A DNA stretch of 64,000 bases, taken from the NCBI RefSeq assembly GCF_016864375.1, contig NZ_CP069354.1:3073501-3137500 (forward strand). The letters are read 5' to 3'. The DNA is from Microvirga sp. VF16 (GTDB taxonomy: Bacteria; Pseudomonadota; Alphaproteobacteria; Rhizobiales; Beijerinckiaceae). The notes under the pieces were generated by a model. It ran no database searches and was not told the DNA's origin. It saw nothing but the letters and a program-made list of their open reading frames with translations. Made by a program: the position numbers and the translations under genes. Position 1 is the first letter of the stretch; every line of letters starts with the position of its first letter. Below, one piece after another: positions 41,262 through 52,182 of this stretch.

Positions 41262-42409
41262 CAGGGTCTCTCCCAGAACATGAAAAGATCGGGGCCGATC
41301 TGCTCCTCGGCCCAGCCATCGAGAAGGTCCATGCGGTCCTGGAGCGACGGGCCGAGGGCCGGCGCATCGCCCTGCCCTCGGGCTGAGCGGCCGGTGATCA
41401 GGACCAGCTCATCGATAAGATCGGCCCCGGCGAGCGCATCCGCCAGTTCGGGGCCGCCCTCGCAGAAAATCTGTGTCAGGCCGCGTGTGCCGAGAAACTG
41501 CAACGCCTCCTCCAGCAAGACGCGGCCATCCGCACCCGCCGAGACCCGCAGGACTTCGACGCCCTGAGCGGTGAGCACTTTTTCCGCCTCGACCGGCGCC
41601 TCGACCGTCGTCACGATCCAGGTCGGGATGTCGTGTGCCCCAGAGACCACGCGAGCGGTTGGAGGCGTCCGCAGACTGGAATCGACAATGATGCGGATAG
41701 GCGAGCGGGCCTCAAGACCCGGCAGGCGCACATTGAGCAGCGGATCGTCTGCAAGAACGGTGCCGACCCCGACCATGATCGCATCGGCATGGGCGCGCAT
41801 CAGATGGACTTTTGCATTGGCAATTTCACCGGTGAGCATCAGGCGCGGACCGTGGCGCGATCCGGCAAAGCCCTCGGTGCTGCGGGCAAGCTTCACCGTC
41901 ACCGCGGGCCGCCCCTTGGTGACGCGGGTGATGTGACCACGGTGAAGCCTTTGACCTTCGCGGGCAAGGCATCCGGACGACATAGCAATGCCCGCCTGCG
42001 CGAAACGATCCCGTCCCTGCCCACCGGCAAAGGGGCTCGGATCGGATACGCTGACCACCAGCCGCTCGATCCCCGCGGCAACGATGAGATCGGTGCAGGA
42101 TGCACCGTGATTGCTGCTGCTGCGGGCCGCGCAGGGCTCCAAGGTTACGTAAAGCGTCGCGCCCCTGGCCCGCTCGCCGGCAGCCCCCAGCGCCACCCGC
42201 TCCGCATGCGGCCTACCTCCGGGCTGCGTCGCGCCTTGAGCGACGATGACCGACGCGTCGCCGCTCTCATCCACGACGACCGCGCCGACCGACGGATTCG
42301 GCCAGGTCAGGCCGAGGTGGCGCTCGCCCAGGGCAATCGCCAAGCGCATGAAGCGCTCATCCTGACTGGCCCGTTCGGATTGCTGCCCTGTCGCCCCCGG
42401 AGAATTCAT
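41261..42409 (-). CDS. ribD: Bifunctional riboflavin deaminase/reductase RibD
   Basis: Deaminates and then reduces the pyrimidine intermediate in riboflavin synthesis. It has 382 residues: deaminase domain about 15-160, reductase about 165-382 ([50 protein letters not shown]). The deaminase zinc site has HAE ([13 protein letters not shown]) and [20 protein letters not shown], in which the two Cys ligands are 12 residues apart rather than the usual EPC-x8-C. It overlaps nrdR by 4 bases. Confidence 0.95.
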   Translation of the reverse strand: MNSPGATGQQSERASQDERFMRLAIALGERHLGLTWPNPSVGAVVVDESGDASVIVAQGATQPGGRPHAERVALGAAGERARGATLYVTLEPCAARSSSNHGASCTDLIVAAGIERLVVSVSDPSPFAGGQGRDRFAQAGIAMSSGCLAREGQRLHRGHITRVTKGRPAVTVKLARSTEGFAGSRHGPRLMLTGEIANAKVHLMRAHADAIMVGVGTVLADDPLLNVRLPGLEARSPIRIIVDSSLRTPPTARVVSGAHDIPTWIVTTVEAPVEAEKVLTAQGVEVLRVSAGADGRVLLEEALQFLGTRGLTQIFCEGGPELADALAGADLIDELVLITGRSARGQGDAPALGPSLQDRMDLLDGWAEEQIGPDLFMFWERP

Positions 42410-42915
42410 TGCTCGCTCGGGGCGCGCTTTTTCTTCGGCGGAGGCGGCAGATCGTCCTCTGACTCGCCCTCAGCCAGCTTGCCAAGAATCTCCTCGAAGT
42501 CCTTGGCCTCACGGAAATTCTTGTAGACGGAAGCAAAGCGGACATAGGCCACGTCATCGAGGCCCTTCAGCCCTTCCATGACGAGTTCACCCACCGTCTC
42601 GCTCGGCACCTCGCCATCGCTCATGCTTTCGAGCTGGCGCACGATGCCGTTGATCATCCGCTCGACCCGCTCGGGATCGACCGGACGCTTGCGCAGGGCA
42701 ACTTCCACCGATTGTTGGAGCTTATCCCGGTCGAACGGCACCCGCCGGCCGGAGCGCTTCAGGACCGTCAGCTCGCGCAGTTGCACGCGCTCGAAGGTCG
42801 TGAAGCGACCGCCGCAATCCGGGCAGATGCGGCGGCGACGGATGGACGAGGAATCGTCCGTGGGGCGGGAATCCTTCACCTGGGTGTCCAGGCTCCCGCA
42901 ATAGGGGCAACGCAT
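42406..42915 (-). CDS. nrdR: Transcriptional repressor NrdR
   Basis: Zinc-ribbon/ATP-cone repressor of ribonucleotide reductase genes that senses ATP/dATP. It has 169 residues. The zinc ribbon is MRCPYCGS and [14 protein letters not shown] (Cys 3, 6, 31, 34), and the ATP cone runs about 49-139 from [16 protein letters not shown]. The acidic, then Pro/Lys-rich C-terminal tail is longer than in E. coli. It is 15 bases after glyA and overlaps ribD by ATGA, the glyA-nrdR-ribD order common in Alphaproteobacteria. Confidence 0.97.
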   Translation of the reverse strand: MRCPYCGSLDTQVKDSRPTDDSSSIRRRRICPDCGGRFTTFERVQLRELTVLKRSGRRVPFDRDKLQQSVEVALRKRPVDPERVERMINGIVRQLESMSDGEVPSETVGELVMEGLKGLDDVAYVRFASVYKNFREAKDFEEILGKLAEGESEDDLPPPPKKKRAPSEQ

Positions 42916-42930
42916 AGATCAGCCCAAACC

Positions 42931-44235
42931 TCAGGTGTAAATCGGGAACCGGCGGGTCAGCTCGTGAACGCGCTGCTTGACCGATTCCTCAATTGCCGCG
43001 TTGGCCTCGTCGCCGTGTTTGGCGAGGCCATCGAGGGTCTCGACGATCAGCTCACCCACCTTCCTGAACTCGGCGACGCCGAAGCCGCGCGAGGTGGCAG
43101 CGGGGGTGCCGAGACGGATGCCGGAGGTCACCATCGGCTTTTCGGGGTCGAAAGGCACGCCGTTCTTGTTGCAGGTGATATGGGCGCGGCCAAGGGCTGC
43201 TTCCGCCGCTTTGCCGGTGAGCTTCTTCGGACGCAGGTCGACCAGCATCAGGTGGTTGTCCGTGCCGCCGGCCACGATGGCATAGCCGCCCTCCAGCATG
43301 GCGTCGGCCAGCACCTTGGCGTTGTCGACCACTGAGCGGGCATAGAGCTTGAACTCTGGACGCAGGGCCTCACCGAATGCGACGGCTTTCGCCGCGATCA
43401 CGTGCATGAGCGGACCACCCTGGAGGCCGGGGAAGATCGCGGAATTGACCTTCTTGGCAATGTCCTCCTCATTGGTGAGGATCATGCCGCCGCGCGGGCC
43501 GCGCAGGGTCTTGTGGGTTGTAGTGGTGACCACATGGGCATGGGGGAACGGCGATGGGTGCGCGCCGCCGGCCACGAGGCCCGCGAAATGCGCGATGTCC
43601 ACCATGAAGAAGGCACCGACCTCGTCAGCGATCTCACGGAAGCGGGCGAAATCCCAGAAACGGGAATAGGCCGAGCCGCCAGCCACGATCACCTTCGGCT
43701 TGTGCTCGCGGGCGAGGCGCGCGACCTCGTCCATGTCGATGATCTGGTCGCTCTCGCGCACCTTGTAGCTGACCACGTTGAACCACTTGCCGGACATGTT
43801 GACCGGAGAGCCGTGGGTCAGGTGGCCGCCGCAGGCGAGATCGAGGCCCATGAAGGTGTCGCCGGGCTTCATCAGCGCCATGAACACGGCCTGATTGGCC
43901 TGGGAGCCGGAATTGGCCTGGACGTTGGCGAACTTGCAGTCGAACAGGCGCTTGGCGCGCTCGATAGCAAGCTCCTCGGCCATGTCGACGAACTGGCAGC
44001 CGCCGTAATAGCGGCGGCCCGGATAGCCTTCCGCGTATTTGTTGGTCATCACCGAGCCCTGGGCCTCCAGGACGGCCCGGGAGACGATGTTCTCGGAGGC
44101 GATCAACTCGATCTCGTCGCGCTGGCGGCCGAGTTCGAGCCCGATGGCCCGGGCGATCTCGGGATCGCTGTCGGCGAGGCTCGCCGAGAAAAAGCTATTG
44201 GACAGATGGCTGCGTGCCGCTTCACTCGCGCTCAT
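42931..44235 (-). CDS. glyA: Serine hydroxymethyltransferase
   Basis: PLP enzyme interconverting serine and glycine with tetrahydrofolate, feeding one-carbon metabolism. It has 434 residues. The PLP lysine is in [15 protein letters not shown], and the folate/PLP region [15 protein letters not shown] and [20 protein letters not shown] are intact. GAGGG precedes the ATG. First gene of the glyA-nrdR-rib-nusB-thiL unit. Confidence 0.98.
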   Translation of the reverse strand: MSASEAARSHLSNSFFSASLADSDPEIARAIGLELGRQRDEIELIASENIVSRAVLEAQGSVMTNKYAEGYPGRRYYGGCQFVDMAEELAIERAKRLFDCKFANVQANSGSQANQAVFMALMKPGDTFMGLDLACGGHLTHGSPVNMSGKWFNVVSYKVRESDQIIDMDEVARLAREHKPKVIVAGGSAYSRFWDFARFREIADEVGAFFMVDIAHFAGLVAGGAHPSPFPHAHVVTTTTHKTLRGPRGGMILTNEEDIAKKVNSAIFPGLQGGPLMHVIAAKAVAFGEALRPEFKLYARSVVDNAKVLADAMLEGGYAIVAGGTDNHLMLVDLRPKKLTGKAAEAALGRAHITCNKNGVPFDPEKPMVTSGIRLGTPAATSRGFGVAEFRKVGELIVETLDGLAKHGDEANAAIEESVKQRVHELTRRFPIYT

Positions 44236-44368
44236 GGGTTAACCCTCGCCTTCCTGTGAGCCCGGCTCGAACCGGCCGCTCGGACTGAATTTGCCCAGGC
44301 CTTTATCATGGCTGGCTCAAGGGAGCCAACCCACGCTTGAGACATGTCTACTAAGCTTTTGAAATGCA

Positions 44369-44391
44369 ACAGCCCGCCAGGGGCGGGCTGT
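44369..44391 (-). terminator. Probable terminator of the L,D-transpeptidase gene
   Basis: Perfect 10-bp stem ACAGCCCGCC/GGCGGGCTGT (44369-44378 with 44382-44391) with a 3-nt loop, 21 bases after the stop codon. The U-run is weak (TGCATTTC). Confidence 0.65.
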
Positions 44392-44412
44392 CGGGAGCGT
44401 TGTCTCAGAATC

Positions 44413-45681
44413 TCAGTTCTGCAGGAACATCTCGGCGTCCGGCTCGGTCGGGGTGCGGCTCGCGACCGGGATGGCGTTGCCGAGGCCGTCCTTGTTGTAG
44501 ATGTCGTCGCGGAACTGCACGAGGCCGTCCGGGGTCGCCCAGGCGGTGACATAGACCCAGTGGATCGGAACCGCCTGCGCCAGACGGGCGTCGATGCGCT
44601 CACCGGACTTGAAGGTCGCGTCGATCTGCTCGCGGGTCCAGCCCGGGGTGTCCTTCAGGAGCCACTCGATGTAGTCGCGCACGTTCTGGATGCGGATGCA
44701 GCCCGAGGAGACGAAGCGGAAATCGTCACCGAAGATACCCTTGGAGGGCGTATCGTGCATGTAGACGCCGTGCTGGTTCGGGATGTTGATGCGCACGAAG
44801 CCCATGGAGTTCAGGTCGCCGCCCGGATCCTGGCGGAAGCGATAGCGGGTCGCCTCGTCCGAGAACCAGTTGATCTGGCTGGAGGGAACCTCCTGCCCGG
44901 CCGCATTGAAGATGCGGATCCTGTTCTCGGTGAGGTAGTTCGGCTCCTTCTGCATCTTCGGAATGAGGTCCTTTTTGACCACCGAGGCAGGAGCCGTCCA
45001 GAACGGGTTGAAGTTGATCTCGACGACCTTGGAATTGAGCAGCGGCGACTGACGGTCGATCTTGCCGACGCCGGCGGCGTGGCGGGTGTGGACGACGCCG
45101 CCCTCCACCGTCTCGACGAGAGCGGCGGGGATGTTGGCGACGATGTATTTGTTCGTCAGTCCGGAGGCGAGGCTGCGCAGGCGAGCCACGTTGATCTCAA
45201 GCTGGCGGATGCGCATCTCGACCGGCACGTTCATGGCAACGACGGTCGGGCCAGTCATGGTGCCGGTGGAGCTGATGCCGTGGCGGGCCTGGAAGCGGCG
45301 TACGCCGGCCTCGACGTAGGAATCGAAGATCGGCGATTCGCCGGCTGTCTGGTCGAGATCGCCGGTAACGATCAGGCGCTGGCGCAGCGCGATGACGGCC
45401 GGGCTCTTCGAGCCGATGCGCAGGCCCTGGACGCCCTGGACAGGCTGCCAGCCGCCGCGGGCGGCGATGTTGCGGTAATACTCGATCATCTGCTCGGTGG
45501 CAGCGAGCGACTCGGCCGAGACCATCGGGGTCGAGGTCCGCTGCACGCGGGTGCGGGAGACTGCCTCGTAGTTCTGCGACCACTCGGCCTGGCTCTGCGC
45601 GAATTGCTGGGCCAAGGCTCCGGTAGCCGGCGTGAAGATCAGGGCGAGCGATCCGGTCAGGAGGGTACGGCGAGAGAACAT
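44413..45681 (-). CDS. L,D-transpeptidase (YkuD domain) with peptidoglycan-binding domain
   Basis: Periplasmic enzyme that forms 3-3 peptidoglycan cross-links or attaches proteins to the wall. It has 422 residues, similar in layout to YcbB/LdtD. The N-terminal signal peptide MFSRRTLLTGSLALIFTPAT has an SRRTLL twin-arginine-like motif. A peptidoglycan_binding_1 domain is at about 95-155 (SPAVIALRQRLIVTGDLDQT), then the YkuD domain with HGVYMHDTPS and the catalytic Cys in FRFVSSGCIRIQNVRD. Monocistronic by appearance. Confidence 0.93.
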   Translation of the reverse strand: MFSRRTLLTGSLALIFTPATGALAQQFAQSQAEWSQNYEAVSRTRVQRTSTPMVSAESLAATEQMIEYYRNIAARGGWQPVQGVQGLRIGSKSPAVIALRQRLIVTGDLDQTAGESPIFDSYVEAGVRRFQARHGISSTGTMTGPTVVAMNVPVEMRIRQLEINVARLRSLASGLTNKYIVANIPAALVETVEGGVVHTRHAAGVGKIDRQSPLLNSKVVEINFNPFWTAPASVVKKDLIPKMQKEPNYLTENRIRIFNAAGQEVPSSQINWFSDEATRYRFRQDPGGDLNSMGFVRINIPNQHGVYMHDTPSKGIFGDDFRFVSSGCIRIQNVRDYIEWLLKDTPGWTREQIDATFKSGERIDARLAQAVPIHWVYVTAWATPDGLVQFRDDIYNKDGLGNAIPVASRTPTEPDAEMFLQN

Positions 45682-45944
45682 GAGCGCAGGCTCTTCCCGG
45701 TTAGATGTTGTCGACTGTGGAAGCGGCGGACGAATATCCGCATCTGCCCCCTCTCCCAGCGATAAGTGCCGGGATAGGATTAAAGAACGGTATCGAAAAC
45801 GAGGAACATCGGGGCCGTTTTATGGCAAACGGGCCTGTCCGGAGTTTCTCGAGCCTCGGAACCGCCTTCGGCGCCTATGTAACTTTGAACTGTGCTCTTG
45901 AGGATACACTTCTGCGTGAGGAGCTTGGCCGTTCCGCAGCCGCC

Positions 45945-46403
45945 TCAGTGGTTCTCCTGAGCCGCCAGCCATGACATGCCGAGATAGACGGTCATCAGCG
46001 TCAGGAAGAATGCCACTGTCATGACGCCGCCGGAGACGATCCCTGGGAAAAATGCCGCGAGAATCAGGTGGCTCATGATGGCGAGCAGCCACATGATGCC
46101 GCCCCAAGTGCTCGCCATCCAAAGGCCGACCGCCGCGATCAGGTCGATCAGGGCGAAGTAGATGATGGTGGCCTGATAGCCCGTCGAGCGTGCCTCGAAC
46201 TGGCCGATGGGGGTCCAGATGCCCAGGATTACGGCCCAGGCGCTCAGGCCCTTCATGATCCAGAGGATCGCCAGGACCCGCATGAACCAGGTGAGCACGA
46301 AGCTCCAGCGCATGATGGTGGGCGCGACGGGACGCTCCTCGATGCGATCGGACAGATACTCCCGCGCCGCAGTGGATGAGCTTTGGCTGCCGTTGCGTGC
46401 CAT
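45945..46403 (-). CDS. DUF6163 family membrane protein
   Basis: Predicted inner-membrane protein with 152 residues and four hydrophobic segments after a hydrophilic N-terminal 30 residues (for example VILGIWTPIGQFEARSTGYQ linking helices one and two). It matches my memory of the DUF6163 family in Hyphomicrobiales. The ATG overlaps the hydrolase stop by one base, so the two are co-translated. No functional evidence. Confidence 0.75.
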   Translation of the reverse strand: MARNGSQSSSTAAREYLSDRIEERPVAPTIMRWSFVLTWFMRVLAILWIMKGLSAWAVILGIWTPIGQFEARSTGYQATIIYFALIDLIAAVGLWMASTWGGIMWLLAIMSHLILAAFFPGIVSGGVMTVAFFLTLMTVYLGMSWLAAQENH

Positions 46404-47455
46404 CAGGCGATCTCCAGGTCCCGGTCGCCGAGGCTGGCGAAGTGACGGTTGATGATGGCCCTGTCCACCTTATCCAGGGAAGCGGGCTGCCAGCGCGGCT
46501 GGTTGTCCTTGTCTATCAGGACTGCCCGCACACCCTCATAGAAGTCATGGCCATCGCCGATCCGGGACACGATACGGAACTCGGTCTTCATGGCCTCCTC
46601 GAAATCCATGGACGTTCCGCGGCGGACCTGCTCGAAGGCGAGATTCATACTGGTCGGCGATTTCGCCCGCATGCCTGCGGCGGTCTTGGCGGCGAACTCT
46701 GACCCGTTTGCCGCAGCCTGGTCGAGGCGGGCCAGGATCTCGACGACGCTATCGGCGGAGAAGCAGGAATCGATGATCTCCCTCTCAGTCTCCAGCGGAG
46801 CCTGATCGGGATCGGTCGCGACCCGGGACAGGGCCACCTCGACGGGATCTCCGGCGATCAGCGCCTCGCGCAATCCCTCGATATTTCCGCTCGGAACCGC
46901 ATGGGTCGCAAGCCCCAGCATCATCGCATCGGCGCGTTTGACCCGCTCGCCTGTGAGGGCAAGATACATGCCAGTCTGCCCCGGCAGACGCGGGAGCGCA
47001 TAGGTCGCGCCGACATCAGGGAAAAACCCTATGCCGACCTCGGGCATGGCGAAGAGATAGCGGTCGCCTGCGATCCGATAGGCGCCATGCAGCGACACGC
47101 CGACACCGCCGCCCATGACGATCCCGTCGATGAGGGAGACATACGGCTTTGGATAGCGCTTGATGGCAATGTTGAGCTGATATTCCTCGCGCCAGAAGGC
47201 GAGCGCCTCCTCGCGCCTTCCGGCCTTGAGGTCCTCGGTGAGCTGCCGGATGTCGCCACCGGCGCAGAAGGCCTTCTCGCCCGCGCCCTGGACGACGATC
47301 CGCGTGACGGAGGGGTCCTGCGCCCAGGCATCGAGCGCCCGGCGGATCTCGCGCACCATGTTCAGGGTCAGAGCGTTGAGCGCCTTCGGACGGTTGAGCG
47401 TGATGAGACCCGCCTCGCCCTGCTTCGCGCAGAGAACTTCAACGCTCTCGTCCAT
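46403..47455 (-). CDS. 3-hydroxyisobutyryl-CoA hydrolase / enoyl-CoA hydratase family protein
   Basis: Crotonase-fold enzyme, most likely hydrolysing 3-hydroxyisobutyryl-CoA in valine breakdown. It has 350 residues from ATG 47455, which has an ideal AAGGAG site; the open frame upstream is ignored. The length and KAFCAGGDIRQL, GIVMGGGVGVSLHGAYRIAG and PEVGIGFFPDVGATYALPRL fit HIBCH rather than the 260-residue hydratases. The oxyanion-hole Gly residues are present. Coupled to the downstream DUF6163 gene. Confidence 0.9.
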   Translation of the reverse strand: MDESVEVLCAKQGEAGLITLNRPKALNALTLNMVREIRRALDAWAQDPSVTRIVVQGAGEKAFCAGGDIRQLTEDLKAGRREEALAFWREEYQLNIAIKRYPKPYVSLIDGIVMGGGVGVSLHGAYRIAGDRYLFAMPEVGIGFFPDVGATYALPRLPGQTGMYLALTGERVKRADAMMLGLATHAVPSGNIEGLREALIAGDPVEVALSRVATDPDQAPLETEREIIDSCFSADSVVEILARLDQAAANGSEFAAKTAAGMRAKSPTSMNLAFEQVRRGTSMDFEEAMKTEFRIVSRIGDGHDFYEGVRAVLIDKDNQPRWQPASLDKVDRAIINRHFASLGDRDLEIA

Positions 47456-48815
<1,360 letters not shown>

Positions 48816-48846
48816 AAGCCGACGCCAATAGCGAAGACCCCGTTTC

Positions 48847-50202
48847 GTGACAGGCTCACGGCTCATCAGGATCTGGTGCTTCACCGCTGTCCTATCGAGC
48901 CTGAGTCTTTTGGCGGCTTGCGGGATCTCCATCGATGCGGAGCAGGCGCGAGTGTGCCGCTCCGCCCTGCCCGCTCTCAATCCCGACGCGGCGATCACCG
49001 TTGAACGGGTGCAGACCGGCCCCGTGCCGAGAAGCCTGCGGGTCGATTACCTGGCCCATTATCCGGACCGCCCGATCCTGGAACGCTTCGCGATCTGCCA
49101 TTTCGTGGCAGAGGGACTTTCTCCCAACAAGACTGAGCTGGTGGGCCTCGCGACCGAGGAAGGACCGCTCTCCGGCGCCAGTCTCTATCTCCTGAAGCGC
49201 TACTATCTCGACACACCGGAGGGAGCTGCCGGCGATCCGGGAAGCCAGCCGGCCGCCGACGTGATCGAGATCCCGATGGATGTCGCATATTGGTTGCAAC
49301 AGATCCTGGTGAGCCTGCCGCGGACGGCGATCTATGCCCTGCTGTCAGTCGCCTTCGCCCTCGTGTTCGGGCTGAGCGGACGGATCAATCTGGCCTTCGG
49401 AGAACTGGCGGCGATCGGCTCGGCGGCGACGATTGCCGGGGCCTCGATCATGCTGGGCTTCGGCGCGAGTTCGCCCGTTCTCGGCCTTGCGGCGGGTCTT
49501 GCCGCCTCTCTCTTTGCAGGCGCGATCCACAGCGCGGTCGGCGGCTACTTCACCATCGGCCGCATCGTCAGCACCAGCCCGCAGCCGAGCCTGATCGCGA
49601 CGGTGGGCCTCTCCCTGTTCCTGATGGAATACCTGCGCCTCGTGCAGAGCCCCGTGACAGTCTGGCTGCCGCCCATCTGGTCCGAGGCCTGGCCTCTCTT
49701 CCGCGCCCAGAATTTTCTCGTCAGTCTGACACCGATCACGGTAATCACAGCCGGCATCGGTCTGATCGCGGCCGTAAGCCTCCTTTGGCTCGTCCAGGCA
49801 ACGAGCTTCGGACGAGCCTGGCGTGCTTATGCGGACGATGCCCTTGCAGCAGCCCTCATGGGCGTCAACGGCCCTCGCCTTCTGATCCAAACATTGGCGC
49901 TTGCAGGAGCCATGGCGGGTCTCTCGGGGATGCTGATTGTTGCGCAGTATGGGGGCTTGGGCTTCGCCGGCGGCTTCCAATACGGTCTTAAGGCGCTGAT
50001 TGCCGCCATCATCGGCGGTATTGGCTCGATCCCCGGCGCGATGTTAGGAGGTTTCGCGGTGGGATTGTTCGAGACCCTGTGGTCGGCATATCTCCCCATC
50101 GAAGTGCGCGACATGGCGCTTTATGCGGCCCTCGTCGTATTCCTGATCTTCCGGCCCGGCGGATTGCTGGGCTTCAAGGATCCGACACCAAGACCCGTTT
50201 AA
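48847..50202 (+). CDS. Lipoprotein-like N-terminal domain fused to LivH-type branched-chain amino acid permease
   Basis: 451 residues from a GTG at 48847. Residues 1-25 look like a lipoprotein signal (AVLSSLSLLAACGIS, Cys25). Residues 26-135 are a hydrophilic domain I do not recognise. From about 145 comes a LivH/BPD_transp_2 permease with about eight helices (YALLSVAFALVFGLSGRINL, IIGGIGSIPGAMLGGFAVGL, FRPGGLLG at the end). No ABC ATPase, LivM or binding protein is adjacent. The downstream threonine deaminase suggests an amino-acid link (inference). The hydrophobic N-terminus may instead be a plain signal anchor. Confidence 0.85.
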   Translation: MTGSRLIRIWCFTAVLSSLSLLAACGISIDAEQARVCRSALPALNPDAAITVERVQTGPVPRSLRVDYLAHYPDRPILERFAICHFVAEGLSPNKTELVGLATEEGPLSGASLYLLKRYYLDTPEGAAGDPGSQPAADVIEIPMDVAYWLQQILVSLPRTAIYALLSVAFALVFGLSGRINLAFGELAAIGSAATIAGASIMLGFGASSPVLGLAAGLAASLFAGAIHSAVGGYFTIGRIVSTSPQPSLIATVGLSLFLMEYLRLVQSPVTVWLPPIWSEAWPLFRAQNFLVSLTPITVITAGIGLIAAVSLLWLVQATSFGRAWRAYADDALAAALMGVNGPRLLIQTLALAGAMAGLSGMLIVAQYGGLGFAGGFQYGLKALIAAIIGGIGSIPGAMLGGFAVGLFETLWSAYLPIEVRDMALYAALVVFLIFRPGGLLGFKDPTPRPV

Positions 50203-50231
50203 GGGCGTATAGTAAGATTTCGGAGGACAAT

Positions 50232-51473
50232 GTGGCCGATTACGCCATCACCATCGAGGATGTGAAGCGCGCAGCAGAGACGATCGAGGGCAAGGTCCTA
50301 CGGACGCCCCTCGTGCCGGCCCCTCGCCTGTCGCAGTTGACCGGCGCGACGGTGTTCGTGAAGCACGAGAACATGCAGCCGACCGGTTCCTTTAAGGAGC
50401 GCGGCGCCGCCACGAAGCTGGAGAGTCTCTCCGAGGCTGAGCGCAAGCACGGTGTCATCGCCATGTCGGCGGGCAACCATGCCCAGGCGGTCGCCTACCA
50501 CGCACGCCGCCTCGGCATTCCCGCCACCATCGTGATGCCGGAAGGCACACCCCTGGTGAAGGCAGAGAACACCCGCTCCTATGGCGCCCGGGTCATCCTG
50601 GAGGGCGAGACACTCTACGAATCCGCCGCCCGCGCCCGCGCAATTGCCGATGCGGAAGGGCTCATCTTCGTCCATCCCTATGACGACCCGAAGGTCATGG
50701 CGGGCCAGGGCACCATCGCTCTGGAAATGCTGGCCGACGCGCCTGATCTCGACCAGATCGTGGTTCCCATCGGCGGCGGCGGGCTGATCTCCGGCATCAC
50801 GATCGCCGCGAAGGCGCTGAAACCGTCCATCGAGATCGTCGGCGTGGAGGCCGCCCTCTACCCGTCCTTCCGCAATGCCATTCTCGGCGAGAACCGTCCC
50901 ATCGGCGGCGCGACCCTGGCGGAGGGCATCGCGGTGAAAACCGTAGGCCAGTTGCCCCTGCCCATCGTGCGCGATCTCGTGTCCGAGATCCTCCCGGTCG
51001 AGGAGGCGCTGATCGAGCGCGCGGTCAATGCCTATGCCACCCTGCAGAGGACGATGGCGGAGGGCGCGGGCGCTGCGGGCCTCGCCGCCATGCTGGCAGA
51101 GCCTGAGCGGTTCCAGGGCAAGCGGGTCGGTCTCGTGCTCTGCGGCGGCAACATCGATGCGCGGATCCTGGCCTCTGTTATGGTACGTGAGCTGGAGCGG
51201 GACGACCGGATCACTTCCTTCCGCATCACCTCCCATGACAGGCCCGGTTTCCTGGGGCGCGTGGCGAGCCTTCTCGGCAATCTGGGCGCCAATATTCTTG
51301 AGGTCTCACACGGGCGCCTCTTCCTGGACGTGCCGGCCAAGGGCGTTTCCATCGACATCACTATCGAAACACGGGACAGACAACATACATTGGAGGTGTT
51401 CGAGGCCCTTGCGGCGGAGGGGCTCGCACCGCAGCGGATCGAATCCCGCAGCCTGCCCGAGACCGCCTTTTGA
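50232..51473 (+). CDS. ilvA: Threonine ammonia-lyase (PLP, with ACT domain)
   Basis: Deaminates threonine to 2-oxobutanoate, the entry to isoleucine synthesis. It has 413 residues from a GTG at 50232 with GGAGG five bases upstream; an open frame extends further into the permease gene. The PLP lysine is in NMQPTGSFKERGAATKLESL, VPIGGGGLISGITIAA binds the PLP phosphate, and the C-terminal 75 residues (FRITSHDRPGFLGRVASLLG) form a single ACT-type regulatory domain. It begins 30 bases after the permease. Confidence 0.95.
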   Translation: MADYAITIEDVKRAAETIEGKVLRTPLVPAPRLSQLTGATVFVKHENMQPTGSFKERGAATKLESLSEAERKHGVIAMSAGNHAQAVAYHARRLGIPATIVMPEGTPLVKAENTRSYGARVILEGETLYESAARARAIADAEGLIFVHPYDDPKVMAGQGTIALEMLADAPDLDQIVVPIGGGGLISGITIAAKALKPSIEIVGVEAALYPSFRNAILGENRPIGGATLAEGIAVKTVGQLPLPIVRDLVSEILPVEEALIERAVNAYATLQRTMAEGAGAAGLAAMLAEPERFQGKRVGLVLCGGNIDARILASVMVRELERDDRITSFRITSHDRPGFLGRVASLLGNLGANILEVSHGRLFLDVPAKGVSIDITIETRDRQHTLEVFEALAAEGLAPQRIESRSLPETAF

Positions 51474-51483
51474 GGAGAGACCG

Positions 51484-51966
51484 ATGGTCAACCGACCGTA
51501 CCCGCCGACGCTGAACTACCCGTCCTACGAGTTGGACACCCGTTTGACGGAAGGCGTCATCTCCCGGCGCTTCTGGGCCTATCTGATCGATCTGGTCGTG
51601 ATCGGACTCTGGGTCGTGCTGATTTCCATCGCCATCTTCTTTCTGGGAATCATCACGCTTGGTCTCGCCTGGGGGCTGTTCTTCGCCCTGCCGCTCACGG
51701 CCCTGATCTTCATCTTCTACAACGCCTTCACCATCGGCGGAGCGTCCCAGGCAACGGTCGGAATGCGCACCATGGGCCTGCGCGTGATCAACCCGCAGAC
51801 TGGCAGAGGCGTCTCGCCGCTCGCTGCAGCCGTGCATGCGCTGTTCTTCTATGTGGCGATCTCGACCTTTCTGCTCTGGGCCTGCGACGTGCTCGTCGGC
51901 TTCGTCCGGGATGACCGGCGCTTCATCCGCGACCTGCTGACTGGCATGATGGTCGTGCGGGCGTAA
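51484..51966 (+). CDS. RDD family membrane protein
   Basis: 160-residue inner-membrane protein with about three helices. The RDD signature is present in ISRRFWAYLIDLVVIGLWVV (Arg and Asp pair), GMRTMGLRVINPQTGRGV and the final RDDRRFIRDLLTGMMVVRA. GAGGAGAG precedes the ATG, 10 bases after the ilvA stop. RDD proteins are of mixed or unknown function, some tied to Na+/H+ exchange; no substrate can be named here. Confidence 0.88.
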   Translation: MVNRPYPPTLNYPSYELDTRLTEGVISRRFWAYLIDLVVIGLWVVLISIAIFFLGIITLGLAWGLFFALPLTALIFIFYNAFTIGGASQATVGMRTMGLRVINPQTGRGVSPLAAAVHALFFYVAISTFLLWACDVLVGFVRDDRRFIRDLLTGMMVVRA

Positions 51967-52182
51967 GCCATCGGACTCCACCGTCGCCGCCGGCCTTGTG
52001 CCGATGACCCTGGTGAGAGAAGCGCTACGGTGTCGTTCCCGGCCGGAGCGAAGCGGGGGCTCGAGTCTTTTCGGAAACAAAGCCCTGTGACATTCCCCCT
52101 TCTTTTCCTGGACGTTGCGGACACCAATGTTATCCTTGAGCGTTGATGAAGCGCTCAAGGTTTCTCCACAGGGCAATCCCGC

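Noticed and set aside
40394..42930. FMN riboswitch for the rib genes
   Set aside because: No AGGGTG...CCCAGTGAGAGCC-type conserved core is visible, and the genes are tightly packed within a glyA-nrdR operon.
45682..45944. Possible plus-strand small gene (frame 45705-45974)
   Set aside because: It runs into the end of the DUF6163 gene on the other strand, has no family likeness and no good ribosome site. I see nothing else in this gap.
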